DNA from: Bacteroidota bacterium
GTDB lineage: Bacteria; Bacteroidota; Bacteroidia; Chitinophagales; Chitinophagaceae
Length of the DNA: 33,909 nt
Assembly: GCA_028876495.1 (NCBI GenBank)
Contig: JAGWRO010000079.1
Span: 1-33,909, forward strand
Direction of reading: 5' to 3'
Below the pieces are notes generated by a model. That model searched no databases and was not told where the DNA came from. It saw nothing but the letters and a program-made list of their open reading frames with translations. The position numbers and the translations under genes were made by a program. Below are positions 15,595 to 24,041 of the stretch, one piece after another (the stretch's first letter is position 1; each line of letters begins with the position of its first letter).

Positions 15595-17001
15595 TTACTT
15601 CTTAGGTAACTCGCCTACCATATTTGCCGGGTTCACCCACTCATCAAATTCTTCAGGAGTTACATATCCCAATTTAACCGCCATTTCTTTTAAAGTGGTA
15701 TTTTCTTTATGAGCCTTTTGCGCAATTTCTGCAGACTTATAATACCCGATTTTTGTATTAAGTGCCGTTACGAGCATCAACGAATTATCAACGTGCTTTT
15801 TAATATTTTCTTTGATGGGTTCAATACCTTTTGCACAGTTTTCATTAAAACTATTGCAGCCATCGCCAATTAATCTTGCGCTGTGCAAAAAATTATAGAT
15901 CATTAGCGGTTTAAATACATTCAGTTCAAAATGACCTGTAGCACCTCCAACCGTGATGGCAACATCATTTCCCATAACCTGTGCAGCGATCATCGTTAAT
16001 GCTTCACATTGGGTGGGATTTACTTTTCCCGGCATGATAGAAGAACCGGGTTCATTTTCAGGAATACTTATTTCCCCTATTCCGCTTCGCGGGCCGGAAG
16101 ACAACATCCTTATATCATTGGCGATTTTCATTAAACTTACTGCAACCGTTTTTAAAGCGCCGTGTGTTTCTACAATGGCATCATGGGCTGCCAGCGATTC
16201 AAATTTATTTTTGGCAGTAACAAAGGGAAGGCCTGTCAATTCAGCAATGGTTTCAGCTACATTTTTTGCATAACCCTTTGGTGTGTTGATTCCTGTTCCT
16301 ACGGCAGTACCACCAAGAGCCAACTCGCTCAAATGAGGTAAAGTGTTTTTTATGGCTTTTATTCCATGATCTAACTGTGATGCATACCCGCTAAATTCCT
16401 GTCCAAGTGTTAGCGGTGTTGCATCCATGAAATGAGTGCGCCCGATCTTAACGATTTGCATAAAATCTTTGGATTTTTTTTCAAAGGTTTTCTGTAAACT
16501 TTCAAGCGCGGGCAATGTTAGATCATGTAAAATTTTATAAGCTGCAATATGCATTGCTGTAGGGAAAGTGTCATTGCTTGATTGGGATTTATTTACGTCA
16601 TCATTCGGATGTAAAAATTTTTCTTTATCTGATAATTTTCCTCCGTTTAAAACGTGACCACGATAAGCAACCACTTCATTTACATTCATGTTACTTTGCG
16701 TTCCGCTTCCTGTTTGCCACACCACCAAAGGAAATTGATCAGACAGTTTTCCTGCAAGTATTTCATCACAAACCTTGGTAATGATGTCTAATTTTTCTTT
16801 TGATAAAACTCCCGCATCAAAGTTCGTTATCGCCGCCGCCTTTTTTAAATAAGCAAATGCCTGGATGATCTCTTTGGGCATTTTATTGATGTCTTGAGCA
16901 ATTTTAAAATTTTCTACGCTTCGTTGTGTTTGTGCGCCGTAGTAGGCATCTAAAGGAACTTTTACTTCTCCCATTGTGTCCTTTTCTGTTCTGTAGTCCA
17001 T
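15595..17001 (-). CDS. fumC: Fumarate hydratase class II
   Basis: 468-residue iron-independent fumarase of the aspartase/fumarase superfamily, homotetrameric, converting fumarate and malate in the TCA cycle. It begins [20 protein letters not shown], has [14 protein letters not shown] (98-111), [14 protein letters not shown] (131-144), [16 protein letters not shown] with His190, and the superfamily signature [10 protein letters not shown] (319-328) with the catalytic loop serine. Length matches E. coli FumC (467). It lies 180 bases downstream of the crotonase gene on the same strand and has its own promoter box. Citrate synthase is encoded about 8 kb to the right. Confidence 0.96.
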   Translation of the reverse strand: MDYRTEKDTMGEVKVPLDAYYGAQTQRSVENFKIAQDINKMPKEIIQAFAYLKKAAAITNFDAGVLSKEKLDIITKVCDEILAGKLSDQFPLVVWQTGSGTQSNMNVNEVVAYRGHVLNGGKLSDKEKFLHPNDDVNKSQSSNDTFPTAMHIAAYKILHDLTLPALESLQKTFEKKSKDFMQIVKIGRTHFMDATPLTLGQEFSGYASQLDHGIKAIKNTLPHLSELALGGTAVGTGINTPKGYAKNVAETIAELTGLPFVTAKNKFESLAAHDAIVETHGALKTVAVSLMKIANDIRMLSSGPRSGIGEISIPENEPGSSIMPGKVNPTQCEALTMIAAQVMGNDVAITVGGATGHFELNVFKPLMIYNFLHSARLIGDGCNSFNENCAKGIEPIKENIKKHVDNSLMLVTALNTKIGYYKSAEIAQKAHKENTTLKEMAVKLGYVTPEEFDEWVNPANMVGELPKK

Positions 17002-17034
17002 GATGTTTTCTAATTAGATTTTAAAAGTATAATG

Positions 17035-17042
17035 CAAATTTA
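17035..17042 (-). promoter_or_regulatory. -7 promoter box of fumC
   Basis: TAAATTTG on the minus strand, an exact TAnnTTTG match, 33 bases before the fumC ATG at 17001. No clear -33 TTG at standard spacing. Confidence 0.5.
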
Positions 17043-17124
17043 AGTTAATCTGAGGAGAGGGAAGTTCCTTCAATTACACATAGAAGATTACTAATAATAA
17101 CTAAAAGAAAAACTTTTTAACTTA

Positions 17125-17139
17125 TTTGTTCGTTTACTG
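17125..17139 (+). repeat. Intergenic 15-base motif, copy 3
   Basis: TTTGTTCGTTTACTG, one base different from the copies at 11356 and 28721. It lies between the crotonase stop (17182) and the fumC promoter box, on the strand opposite to those genes. Confidence 0.6.
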
Positions 17140-17181
17140 TAAAACTTAAAAGTTGATTTCTTAATTCGTGAAATTCGGAGC

Positions 17182-17946
17182 TCAAAAAACCGGTTTTCTT
17201 TTTTCCAAAAAAGCAGTAGTACCTTCTTTTTTATCATTGCTTGAAAACACATCACCAAATAATTTCACTTCTTCATTAAAACCTTCTTTATTAAAATAGA
17301 AATTTACCGCTTCAATTACTTTTGAAATCGCTAAAGGAGATTTGGTAAGAATTTGATTTAAAATTTCTTTTGTTTTTGGAATAAGATTTTCAGAGGATTC
17401 CACATAATTTACAAGTCCTAAACTTTTTGCTTCATCAGCGCCGATCATATTTCCTGTCATCATTAGTTCCATGGCTTTTCCTTTGCCAACCAGCATGGTT
17501 AAACGCTGTGTGCCTCCATATCCCGGGATCAATCCCAGATTTACTTCAGGCTGTCCGAATTTTGCATTGGTACTTGCCAATCTGAAATGACAAGCCATCG
17601 CTAATTCGCATCCTCCGCCCAATGCAAAACCATTAACAGCCGCGATTACCGGCTTAGGACAATTTTCAATTTTAAAAAAAATATTTTGGCCTTTCTGTGC
17701 AAGCGCTGCACCTTCGTCATCTTGTACTTCGGTAAATTCTGCGATATCCGCTCCGGCAACAAAAGCTTTTTCTCCCGCGCCCGTGATGATCACGGCTCTG
17801 ATATTTTCATCTTTGTAAACCTGCTCTATCGCATTCTCCAGTTCTTCCAAAACTGTTTTGTTTAATGCGTTTAATTTATCCGGACGATTAATGGTGATAG
17901 TAAAAATATTAGTATCCAACTCTGTTTTTATTGTAGAAAAGTCCAT
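17182..17946 (-). CDS. Enoyl-CoA hydratase (crotonase family)
   Basis: 254-residue crotonase-fold enzyme hydrating trans-2-enoyl-CoA in beta-oxidation or butyrate-type pathways. The oxyanion-hole segment AFVAGADIAEF (61-71) and FALGGGCELAMAC (107-119) are intact, and both catalytic glutamates are present: Glu114 (GGGCELA) and Glu134 (GQPEVNLGLIPGYGG). Length and motifs match bacterial short-chain enoyl-CoA hydratases (crotonase). Its ATG (17944-17946) overlaps the TAA of the ancestral frame of the upstream nucleotidyltransferase as TAATG. It is the last gene of a run starting at gltX. Exact chain-length preference is unknown. Confidence 0.93.
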   Translation of the reverse strand: MDFSTIKTELDTNIFTITINRPDKLNALNKTVLEELENAIEQVYKDENIRAVIITGAGEKAFVAGADIAEFTEVQDDEGAALAQKGQNIFFKIENCPKPVIAAVNGFALGGGCELAMACHFRLASTNAKFGQPEVNLGLIPGYGGTQRLTMLVGKGKAMELMMTGNMIGADEAKSLGLVNYVESSENLIPKTKEILNQILTKSPLAISKVIEAVNFYFNKEGFNEEVKLFGDVFSSNDKKEGTTAFLEKRKPVF

Positions 17947-18030
17947 TATTGTTTCTTTTTATTTTTTGAATTTAATTCTTCCAGCCTGGCAATATCCCAC
18001 AATTCTTTGTCTCTCCGGAAAGAAGCTTTA
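17946..18030 (-). pseudogene. Out-of-frame C-terminus of the nucleotidyltransferase
   Basis: In the frame one base off from the upstream ORF, the minus strand reads NKASFRRDKELWDIARLEEL and a short Lys-rich end, stopping with TAA at 17946-17948. The R-DKxLxDIxxLxxL pattern is the usual end of this nucleotidyltransferase family. It joins to FLKK of the upstream frame at an A7 run (18031-18037), which needs one extra A, or a -1 slip, to restore a ~161-residue protein. The TAATG overlap with the crotonase start supports this as the original reading frame. Confidence 0.75.
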
Positions 18031-18430
18031 TTTTTTTCAGGAAAGTATAGGGAATAAATTTCAAGATGATCCCATTCTCCATTTGATGCATTACAATCTC
18101 TTCCTCTGCTTTATCGAATTCAACATTTTTATGAATGATAGTAAGGATATCAATTACATTAGGAGGAATACCCAGTGTACACATAAAATAAGTTGAAAAA
18201 TCTTTTTTACTTATTCGTGCAATCTCATCTTCAGGATATTCCATACATTTTAAAGTATTAAGAAAACAGGCTTTATTTTCACTGGTTGGAGCAATCCAAA
18301 TATCCATGTCCTCTGTAAATCTGTGAAAGCCATAATAATTTACTGCAAATCCTCCTATACATAAATAGCGAAGATTATTTTCTTGAGCACATTTTAAAAA
18401 AAGTAAAAATTCTTTATTCTCAATGTCCAT
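17972..18430 (-). CDS. Nucleotidyltransferase-fold protein (AbiEii/MNT-like), frameshifted near the C-terminus
   Basis: 152 residues as read. The N-terminal half is a polymerase-beta-like nucleotidyltransferase: LCIGGFAVNYYGFHRFTEDMD (23-43) contains the GG motif (26-27) and the metal-binding Asp41-x-Asp43. A further Asp (NVIDIL, Asp94) could be the third carboxylate. Such proteins occur as toxins of AbiE or MNT-type toxin-antitoxin pairs and as DNA- or RNA-modifying nucleotidyltransferases. Its start overlaps the small upstream ORF by 11 bases. The last ~19 residues (IKLLSGETK...) are out of family and result from a frameshift at an A7 run; the proper C-terminus is in the next frame (17946-18030). 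Target molecule unknown. Confidence 0.78.
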   Translation of the reverse strand: MDIENKEFLLFLKCAQENNLRYLCIGGFAVNYYGFHRFTEDMDIWIAPTSENKACFLNTLKCMEYPEDEIARISKKDFSTYFMCTLGIPPNVIDILTIIHKNVEFDKAEEEIVMHQMENGIILKFIPYTFLKKIKLLSGETKNCGILPGWKN

Positions 18431-18620
18431 AATGAAAATGCTTACGAATGGTGATTTTTTTAACCGGTTCCTGTTGATCTTTATTATTTTTCTTTTGTAT
18501 TCGCGCTAAAGCCTCTAATCTTTCAGAAGGCGTAAGACGGACGAAATGTTCTAAAAAAAACATTTCCTGTTCTTCAAAAGAGTTAAATATGTGATTTTTT
18601 TTCCATTTTTTTCCATTCAA
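18420..18620 (-). CDS. Small protein paired with the nucleotidyltransferase
   Basis: About 66 residues if it starts at the TTG at 18620, which overlaps the upstream stop codon as TTGA; a TTG at 18644 would add 8 residues but overlap the upstream gene by 28 bases. Sequence is Lys/Glu/Phe-rich, with [14 protein letters not shown] and [16 protein letters not shown], followed by a basic C-terminus ([13 protein letters not shown]). The pattern SFEE...x(10-15)...SPxERL resembles short proteins that I recall lying upstream of nucleotidyltransferase genes in other Bacteroidota, and it could be the antitoxin or adaptor partner. It overlaps the nucleotidyltransferase start by 11 bases. No domain I can name; function is inference. 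Confidence 0.65.
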   Translation of the reverse strand: MNGKKWKKNHIFNSFEEQEMFFLEHFVRLTPSERLEALARIQKKNNKDQQEPVKKITIRKHFHYGH

Positions 18621-19048
18621 AAATTCCTGTTTTTTCTCACCCAATTTTTTATGTAATCGACAATTACAGAAGTGGAAGTTCCCGGAGGAAATAATTTTCC
18701 AACTCCCATTTCATTCAAATGTTTCATATCATCCGGCGGAATAATTCCACCACCCGTTACCAGCACATCATCCATTTCTTTTTCTTTCATTAACGATAAT
18801 ATTTTGGGAAAGATCGTATTGTGTGCGCCGGTTAAAATACTGATTCCAATGGCATCAACATCTTCCTGTAACGCAGCATTCACCACCATTTCAGGCGTTT
18901 GACGAAGGCCGGTATAAATTACTTCCATACCTGCATCGCGCAGAGACGTCGCAATTACTTTCGCTCCGCGATCATGACCATCAAGCCCCACTTTCGCCAC
19001 CAATACACGAATTGGTCTTTTGCTCGAAGAGGTATTTTTTTCAGGCAT
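18617..19048 (-). CDS. Stand-alone cobalamin-binding domain of an acyl-CoA mutase
   Basis: 143-residue B12-binding protein corresponding to the C-terminal domain of methylmalonyl-CoA mutase. It has the base-off/His-on signature DxHxxG (Asp23, His25, Gly28 in GLDGHDRG), the SxL-type SILTG segment (~79-83) and GGGIIPPDD (~98-106). An N-terminal Ser/Lys-rich leader precedes the Rossmann-like fold. As a separate subunit it resembles the small subunits of isobutyryl-CoA mutase (IcmB) or two-subunit methylmalonyl-CoA mutases, and needs a catalytic large subunit not encoded in this window. A methylmalonyl-CoA epimerase at 926-1339 fits the same pathway. It starts 3 bases after the gltX stop. Confidence 0.88.
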   Translation of the reverse strand: MPEKNTSSSKRPIRVLVAKVGLDGHDRGAKVIATSLRDAGMEVIYTGLRQTPEMVVNAALQEDVDAIGISILTGAHNTIFPKILSLMKEKEMDDVLVTGGGIIPPDDMKHLNEMGVGKLFPPGTSTSVIVDYIKNWVRKNRNF

Positions 19049-19051
19049 ACA

Positions 19052-20575
19052 TTATTTCATTAATGATAAAGTGTGTTCTATTCTCTTTATGGTTTCTTCT
19101 TTTCCCAGAATGGATGAAATTTCAAAAACGCCGGGGCCAAATTTCCCCCCAACTAGCATTACACGTAAGGGCAACATTAATTCGCCCGGTTTTAATTTAC
19201 TTGCTGCCGCAAGCTCTTTAAAGGTATTTTCAATTTCTTCAATTTGCCATGAATTTATGAACGAATAAGTGCGGATCAATTCAACAAAAAACTGGTTTTT
19301 ATTTTCATTCCATTTTGGAAGGATTGATGACGTATCAATTTCTTTTGGAGCGATAAAAAAGAAACTTGCCTGCTGCCAAAAGTCAGTAAGTAAAGTGCAT
19401 CTTTCTTTTACCAGGTTTACTATGTGCTGTAATTTTTGTTCGTCATTTATCACAACTCCATTTTCTTCAAATACTTTTTTTACATCCGGTTGTAGTCTTT
19501 CAAAATCTGATCTTTTTATCCATTCGTGATTGAACCATTTTGCTTTTTCAAAATCAAATTTTGCCCCGTGAGAATGAACCCGGTCCATCGAAAATTTTTC
19601 AACCATTTCTTCCAGAGAAAATATTTCCTGTTCTGTTCCATCGTTCCAGCCGAGCAATGCGAGCATATTAATAAATGCTTCGTGCATAAACCCTAATTCT
19701 TTAAAACCCTTTACCAAGCCATTTTTCGGGTCATTCCATTCCATTGCAAAAACAGGAAAGCCCAATCTTTCTCCGTCTCTTTTACTCAGTTTCCCATTAC
19801 CATCCGGTTTTAGAATTAACGGAAGATGCGCCCAATGCGGCATGTGCTTTTCCCAGCCGAAATATTTCCAAAGTAAAATATGAACCGGTGCGCTGGGCAA
19901 CCATTCTTCTCCGCGAAGCGCATGCGTAATTTTCATTAAATAATCGTCTACAACTACTGCCAGGTGATAGGTTGGCATTCCATCTGCTTTCAATAACACT
20001 TTATCGTCCACGCCAGCGGTAGGCATTTCAATATCGCCGCGAATCATGTCATGGAAATGAACATATTCATTTCGTGGCATTTTAATTCTTATTACATGAG
20101 GAAAATTAATTTTGAGCAATTCTTCTGTTTCTTCCGGCGGCAAAGAAAGAGAGTTTCGCATATTCAGCCTGTTTTGAAAATCGTACTGAACATTATATTT
20201 TCCTTGTGCTTTTAAGGTTTCACGAAGGCTTTCAATTTCTTCGGGGGTATCAAAAGCATAGTAAGCATGGCCCGACTCTACAAGTTTTTCCGCGAATTCG
20301 CGATAAATACTTTTTCTTTCACTTTGCCTGTAAGGGCCGTATTCACCTCCTGTATGCGGTCCCTCATCTGGCTGAATGCCACACCAGTTAAGACAATCAA
20401 GGATGTATTGTTCTGCACCTTCTACGTATCTCGTTTGGTCGGTATCTTCAATTCTCAAAACAAAATCGCCATCATTTTTTTTAGCAAATAAATAATTATA
20501 CAGCGCGGTGCGAACGCCGCCAAGATGCAGGCCGCCGGTTGGGCTAGGTGCAAATCTTACTCTTACTTTACTCAT
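19052..20575 (-). CDS. gltX: Glutamyl-tRNA synthetase
   Basis: 507-residue class Ic aminoacyl-tRNA synthetase charging tRNA-Glu (and possibly tRNA-Gln, if GatCAB is used). HIGH-type motif HLGG in RFAPSPTGGLHLGG (residues ~7-20), the KMSKS-type KLSKR at ~262-266, and IEDTDQTR near 43-50. I chose ATG at 20575 because MSKVRVRFAPSPTG is the family's usual N-terminus; the frame stays open 18 codons further upstream, but that extension would overlap the promoter box at 20580-20587. The following mutase, small ORF, nucleotidyltransferase and crotonase genes are spaced by 3 bases or overlap, so gltX likely heads a five-gene operon. Divergent from the M16 peptidase. Confidence 0.95.
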   Translation of the reverse strand: MSKVRVRFAPSPTGGLHLGGVRTALYNYLFAKKNDGDFVLRIEDTDQTRYVEGAEQYILDCLNWCGIQPDEGPHTGGEYGPYRQSERKSIYREFAEKLVESGHAYYAFDTPEEIESLRETLKAQGKYNVQYDFQNRLNMRNSLSLPPEETEELLKINFPHVIRIKMPRNEYVHFHDMIRGDIEMPTAGVDDKVLLKADGMPTYHLAVVVDDYLMKITHALRGEEWLPSAPVHILLWKYFGWEKHMPHWAHLPLILKPDGNGKLSKRDGERLGFPVFAMEWNDPKNGLVKGFKELGFMHEAFINMLALLGWNDGTEQEIFSLEEMVEKFSMDRVHSHGAKFDFEKAKWFNHEWIKRSDFERLQPDVKKVFEENGVVINDEQKLQHIVNLVKERCTLLTDFWQQASFFFIAPKEIDTSSILPKWNENKNQFFVELIRTYSFINSWQIEEIENTFKELAAASKLKPGELMLPLRVMLVGGKFGPGVFEISSILGKEETIKRIEHTLSLMK

Positions 20576-20579
20576 ATTG

Positions 20580-20587
20580 CAAAGATA
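20580..20587 (-). promoter_or_regulatory. -7 promoter box of gltX
   Basis: TATCTTTG on the minus strand, an exact TAnnTTTG match, with only four bases (CAAT) between it and the ATG at 20575. The transcript would be leaderless or nearly so, and this fixes the short start for GltX. Confidence 0.55.
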
Positions 20588-20697
20588 ATTCTTTGCTTTT
20601 ATCCAGGTGGTGGACAGTAAATAAACCAAAAATGCAGATTCTTATTTTGATTAATACCGGTTAACTTTTTTATAATTCCCTTGCATCTTTTCTTACT

Positions 20698-20705
20698 TAT
20701 ATTTG
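20698..20705 (+). promoter_or_regulatory. -7 promoter box of the M16 peptidase gene
   Basis: TATATTTG, an exact TAnnTTTG match, 26 bases before the ATG at 20732. A TTG at 20681-20683 is only 14 bases upstream, so the -33 element is unclear. Confidence 0.45.
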
Positions 20706-20731
20706 TTCTTCGTCACCTTTATTTATTTTTT

Positions 20732-23545
20732 ATGAAAATGAGCAAACTATTTACACTAATTCTTTTACTATTTTCCTCTTCAGTTTTTGCGCAGCAAAAT
20801 TTAAAAGATACCTTACCCGTTGATCCAAATGTAAAAATCGGCAAACTCAGCAACGGTCTTACTTATTACATCCGTCAAAATAAAAAACCTGAGCAAAAAG
20901 TAGAATTGAGATTGGTTGTAAACGCCGGTTCTATTCTTGAAAATAACAGCCAGCAGGGTTTGGCGCATCTAAGTGAACACATGGCCTTTAACGGAACGAC
21001 TCATTTTAAAAAGAACGAAATTATTTCATTTCTGCAATCTATTGGTGTTGGTTTTGGAAATGATCTGAACGCGTATACGGGCTTTGATGAAACGGTTTAC
21101 ATACTTCCTATTCCTACAGATAAGCCTTCTAATATTGACAAAGGTTTTCAGATTTTAGAAGATTGGGCACATAATGTTACTGATAAAGATGAAGATATTG
21201 ATAACGAAAGGCCAATCGTATTGGAAGAAAGCCGTTTGGGAAAGGGGGCGCAGGACAGGATCAACAGAAAAATTTATCCTTTGCTTTATGCTGGCTCTTT
21301 GTATGCAAACCGCCTTCCGATAGGGATTGACAGTATTGTTAAAAATGCACCTTATGATACACTCAGAAGTTTTTATCACGATTGGTACCGGCCCGATCTG
21401 ATGGCGGTAATTGTAGTAGGTGATATTAATCCTGCAAAAGCGGAAGAGTTAATTAAAAAATATTTTGGCCCCAATAAAAACCCTGTGAATGAAAGGCCCA
21501 GGATTCATCCGGAAGTGCCACCGTATAAAAAAAGCGTTGCCGAAGTAATAACCGATAAAGAAGCTTCCAGTTATGTATATCACGTCTATTATTCACCGGA
21601 AAAAGTTAAACCAGATGTCACACTCGGAGATTATAAAAATGACCTGGTGAAAGATATTTTTTCTGATCTTTTAAATCAACGCCTCAGAGAACTTACGCAA
21701 AAAGAGAATCCTCCTTTTGTTTATGCTGCTTCCGGTTTTGGTTCTGAAGCACGCGGTTATGAGTCTTTTGAGGCTTACATCGGTACAGGCAATAGCGACA
21801 GCCTTACCGGCTTAAAAGCATTTGAAGAAGAATTGGAAAGAGTAAAAAAATATGGCTTCAGTAAAGAAGAGCTTGAAAGATCAAAAGCAGATATGCTGAA
21901 TTACATTGAAAGGGCTTACAATGAAAAAAATAAAACTGAATCTGCCTCTTATGTGGAAGAGTATATTCGAAATTTTTTGACAAAAGAACCTATACCCGGA
22001 ATTGCAAATGAAGAAAAATATTATAAAGAATTATTGCCGCAAATCACGGTGGAAGAGGTAAATAAAGTAGCTGATAAATTAAGTAAAAATCCAAATCAGT
22101 TTATTGCTTTTTCAGGACCGGAAATCAAAGACAGCAGCAGTTTACCAACCAATGCGCAAATTCTTGCTGTAAATGAGGAAGTGCAAAAAATGGACATCAA
22201 ACCTTACGAAGAAAAGAAGATTCAAACTTCTTTATTAACCCAAATGCCAAAAGCTGGAAAAATTGTAAGCACTAAAAAGAATACACTTTTGGGAACCACC
22301 AATTATACATTAAGTAATGGCATTACCGTTACTTTTAAACATACCGATTTTAAAAATGACCAGGTTTTAATGAGTGCCATCAGGCCCGGTGGAAAAAATA
22401 ATTACGGTCTTGCCGATAAATACAATGCCGAATATATGATATCGGTGATAAGCAGCATGGGCGTTGGAAATTTTTCGCCGGTTGATTTGAAGAAAGCGCT
22501 TAGCGGAAAAACGGTGAATGTTCGTCCTACCTTTTCGCAGGTTTCATCAGGCTTTAGCGGAAGTAGTTCTGTAAAAGATGCAAAATCGATGATGCAATTG
22601 GTTTATTTGTACGCCACTTCGCCGCGTGTTGATACCACTTTGTTCAGGTCTTTTATTCAAAAAAATAAATCACAACTTGCATTTCTGGGTGCTAATCCCC
22701 AGGTGGTTTTTATTGATACTTTGTTTAAAGCTATGTATCACGACAATCCGTTGGCGCCTATTGCTGTTCCAAAAGTTGAATATTTTGATGCTTTGAATCT
22801 TGATAGAATTATGCAGATGTACAAAGAAAATTTCGGCAATGAAAACCAAATGCATTTTATTTTTACAGGAAGTATAAGTGAAGATTCATTGACACCTCTT
22901 TTGGAAAAATATATTGCAAGTCTTACTGTTACCGCAAAGAAGTTTAAGTACGTAGACAATAAAGTAAGGCTTGCTAAAGGTAAAGTGGATGTAAATGTTT
23001 ATAAAGGAAAAGAGCCAAAGGCAATGATATTGAAGGTTTACAGTGGTGAACTTCCTTATTCTGAAGAATTGAATTTGAAAGCAGAAGCAATAAGTGAGGT
23101 ATTAAATATCCGCATTGATGAAGAATTACGCGAAAAATTAAAAGCGATTTATGGAGGAGGAATGGAAGTTCAGTTTGAAAAAATTCCTTATTCACATTAT
23201 GTGTTTTTCCTCACGTTGCCTACAGGCCCTGAAAAAGTTGACACACTTTTAAAAGCCGCCAATGCAGAAATTGAAAATTTAATTAAGAATGGCCCGTCAA
23301 AAGCAGATCTTGAAAAAGTGAAGAAGCAATGGGAAGAACAACATAAAGTGAATATAAAAGAAAACGGGATATGGCTTTCAGAACTTCAGGGTTTTTATTT
23401 CCCTGGAAATAATCCTGATTATTTTGTCAATTATGATAAATATGTGGAGGCATTAACGCCAAAAGAAATTCAGGAGGCCGCGAAATTATTACTCACCACC
23501 AATAATGTTATCACGGGAATATTACGGCCGGAAAAAACTAAGTAA
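20732..23545 (+). CDS. M16 family zinc metallopeptidase (insulinase/pitrilysin-like)
   Basis: 937 residues. N-terminal signal peptide (KMSKLFTLILLLFSSSVFAQQ, cleavage near residue 20). The first M16 repeat has the inverted zinc site HLSEH (His79, Glu82, His83) in AHLSEHMAFNGT, followed by a second acidic Glu in the NERPIVLEESR segment. The second half (~residues 480-937) is an M16-like repeat without the HxxEH site, as in many two-domain M16 proteases, where it helps form the closed chamber. Probably a periplasmic or surface peptidase that degrades peptides. I chose ATG at 20732 (MKMSKLF); a TTG further upstream would place Leu-rich residues before an intact signal peptide. No neighbours point to a specific substrate. 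Confidence 0.93.
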   Translation: MKMSKLFTLILLLFSSSVFAQQNLKDTLPVDPNVKIGKLSNGLTYYIRQNKKPEQKVELRLVVNAGSILENNSQQGLAHLSEHMAFNGTTHFKKNEIISFLQSIGVGFGNDLNAYTGFDETVYILPIPTDKPSNIDKGFQILEDWAHNVTDKDEDIDNERPIVLEESRLGKGAQDRINRKIYPLLYAGSLYANRLPIGIDSIVKNAPYDTLRSFYHDWYRPDLMAVIVVGDINPAKAEELIKKYFGPNKNPVNERPRIHPEVPPYKKSVAEVITDKEASSYVYHVYYSPEKVKPDVTLGDYKNDLVKDIFSDLLNQRLRELTQKENPPFVYAASGFGSEARGYESFEAYIGTGNSDSLTGLKAFEEELERVKKYGFSKEELERSKADMLNYIERAYNEKNKTESASYVEEYIRNFLTKEPIPGIANEEKYYKELLPQITVEEVNKVADKLSKNPNQFIAFSGPEIKDSSSLPTNAQILAVNEEVQKMDIKPYEEKKIQTSLLTQMPKAGKIVSTKKNTLLGTTNYTLSNGITVTFKHTDFKNDQVLMSAIRPGGKNNYGLADKYNAEYMISVISSMGVGNFSPVDLKKALSGKTVNVRPTFSQVSSGFSGSSSVKDAKSMMQLVYLYATSPRVDTTLFRSFIQKNKSQLAFLGANPQVVFIDTLFKAMYHDNPLAPIAVPKVEYFDALNLDRIMQMYKENFGNENQMHFIFTGSISEDSLTPLLEKYIASLTVTAKKFKYVDNKVRLAKGKVDVNVYKGKEPKAMILKVYSGELPYSEELNLKAEAISEVLNIRIDEELREKLKAIYGGGMEVQFEKIPYSHYVFFLTLPTGPEKVDTLLKAANAEIENLIKNGPSKADLEKVKKQWEEQHKVNIKENGIWLSELQGFYFPGNNPDYFVNYDKYVEALTPKEIQEAAKLLLTTNNVITGILRPEKTK

Positions 23546-23572
23546 AATTGTTTTTGTTTCAATTATTAAAGA

Positions 23573-23908
23573 ATGAACATTGAAGAATTAAGAGATTATG
23601 CTTTATCGTTAAAAGAGGTGGAAGAAGGGTTTCCTTTCGGGGAAGAAACCCTTGTATTTAAAACCAATAATAAAATTTTTCTGTTAGTGTCTTTATCTGC
23701 TGTTCCGTTACAATTTAATGTAAAATGTGATCCTGAAAGAGCAGTTGAATTGCGTGAAAATTATTCTGCCATCATTCCTGGCTATCACATGAACAAAAAA
23801 CACTGGAACACTATTATTGTTGATGGATCATTATCACGAAATCAATTAAAAGAATGTATCAGCCACTCCTACGAACTTGTTGATGGTAAACAAGGCAAAA
23901 GAAAATAA
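23573..23908 (+). CDS. MmcQ/YjbR family protein
   Basis: 111-residue protein of the MmcQ/YjbR (double-wing DNA-binding-like, DUF419) family. Recognisable features are NIEELRDYALSLKEVEEGFPFGEETLVF at the N-terminus (the FPFG segment is characteristic), LQFNVKCDPERAVELRENY and the YHMNKKHWNTI motif near residues 82-92. Biochemical role is unknown; the fold resembles DNA-binding wings but no activity has been established. It begins 27 bases after the M16 peptidase stop on the same strand. Confidence 0.88.
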   Translation: MNIEELRDYALSLKEVEEGFPFGEETLVFKTNNKIFLLVSLSAVPLQFNVKCDPERAVELRENYSAIIPGYHMNKKHWNTIIVDGSLSRNQLKECISHSYELVDGKQGKRK

Positions 23909-23927
23909 AAATGCTCAAAAAAACTTT

Positions 23928-23935
23928 GTTTACTG
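23928..23935 (+). repeat. Core of the intergenic GTTTACTG motif (weak copy)
   Basis: GTTTACTG, 20 bases after the YjbR stop; only the core of the 15-base motif is kept. Confidence 0.35.
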
Positions 23936-24001
23936 GTTTTTAAAAATATCACAAATCCTGCTTCAGCATAGGCATAAAAGAGTTCCTCTGTTTTTTTGAT
24001 T

Positions 24002-24009
24002 TACTTTTG
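24002..24009 (+). promoter_or_regulatory. -7 promoter box of the LptF/LptG gene
   Basis: TACTTTTG, an exact TAnnTTTG match, 32 bases before the ATG at 24042. No clear -33 TTG. Confidence 0.45.
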
Positions 24010-24041
24010 GCAACAAAATTTATTTACTCTTTTAGCGCAGC

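Noticed and set aside
20576-20629. 18-residue N-terminal extension of GltX
   Set aside because: The family N-terminus begins at the ATG at 20575, and the extension would run through a promoter box.
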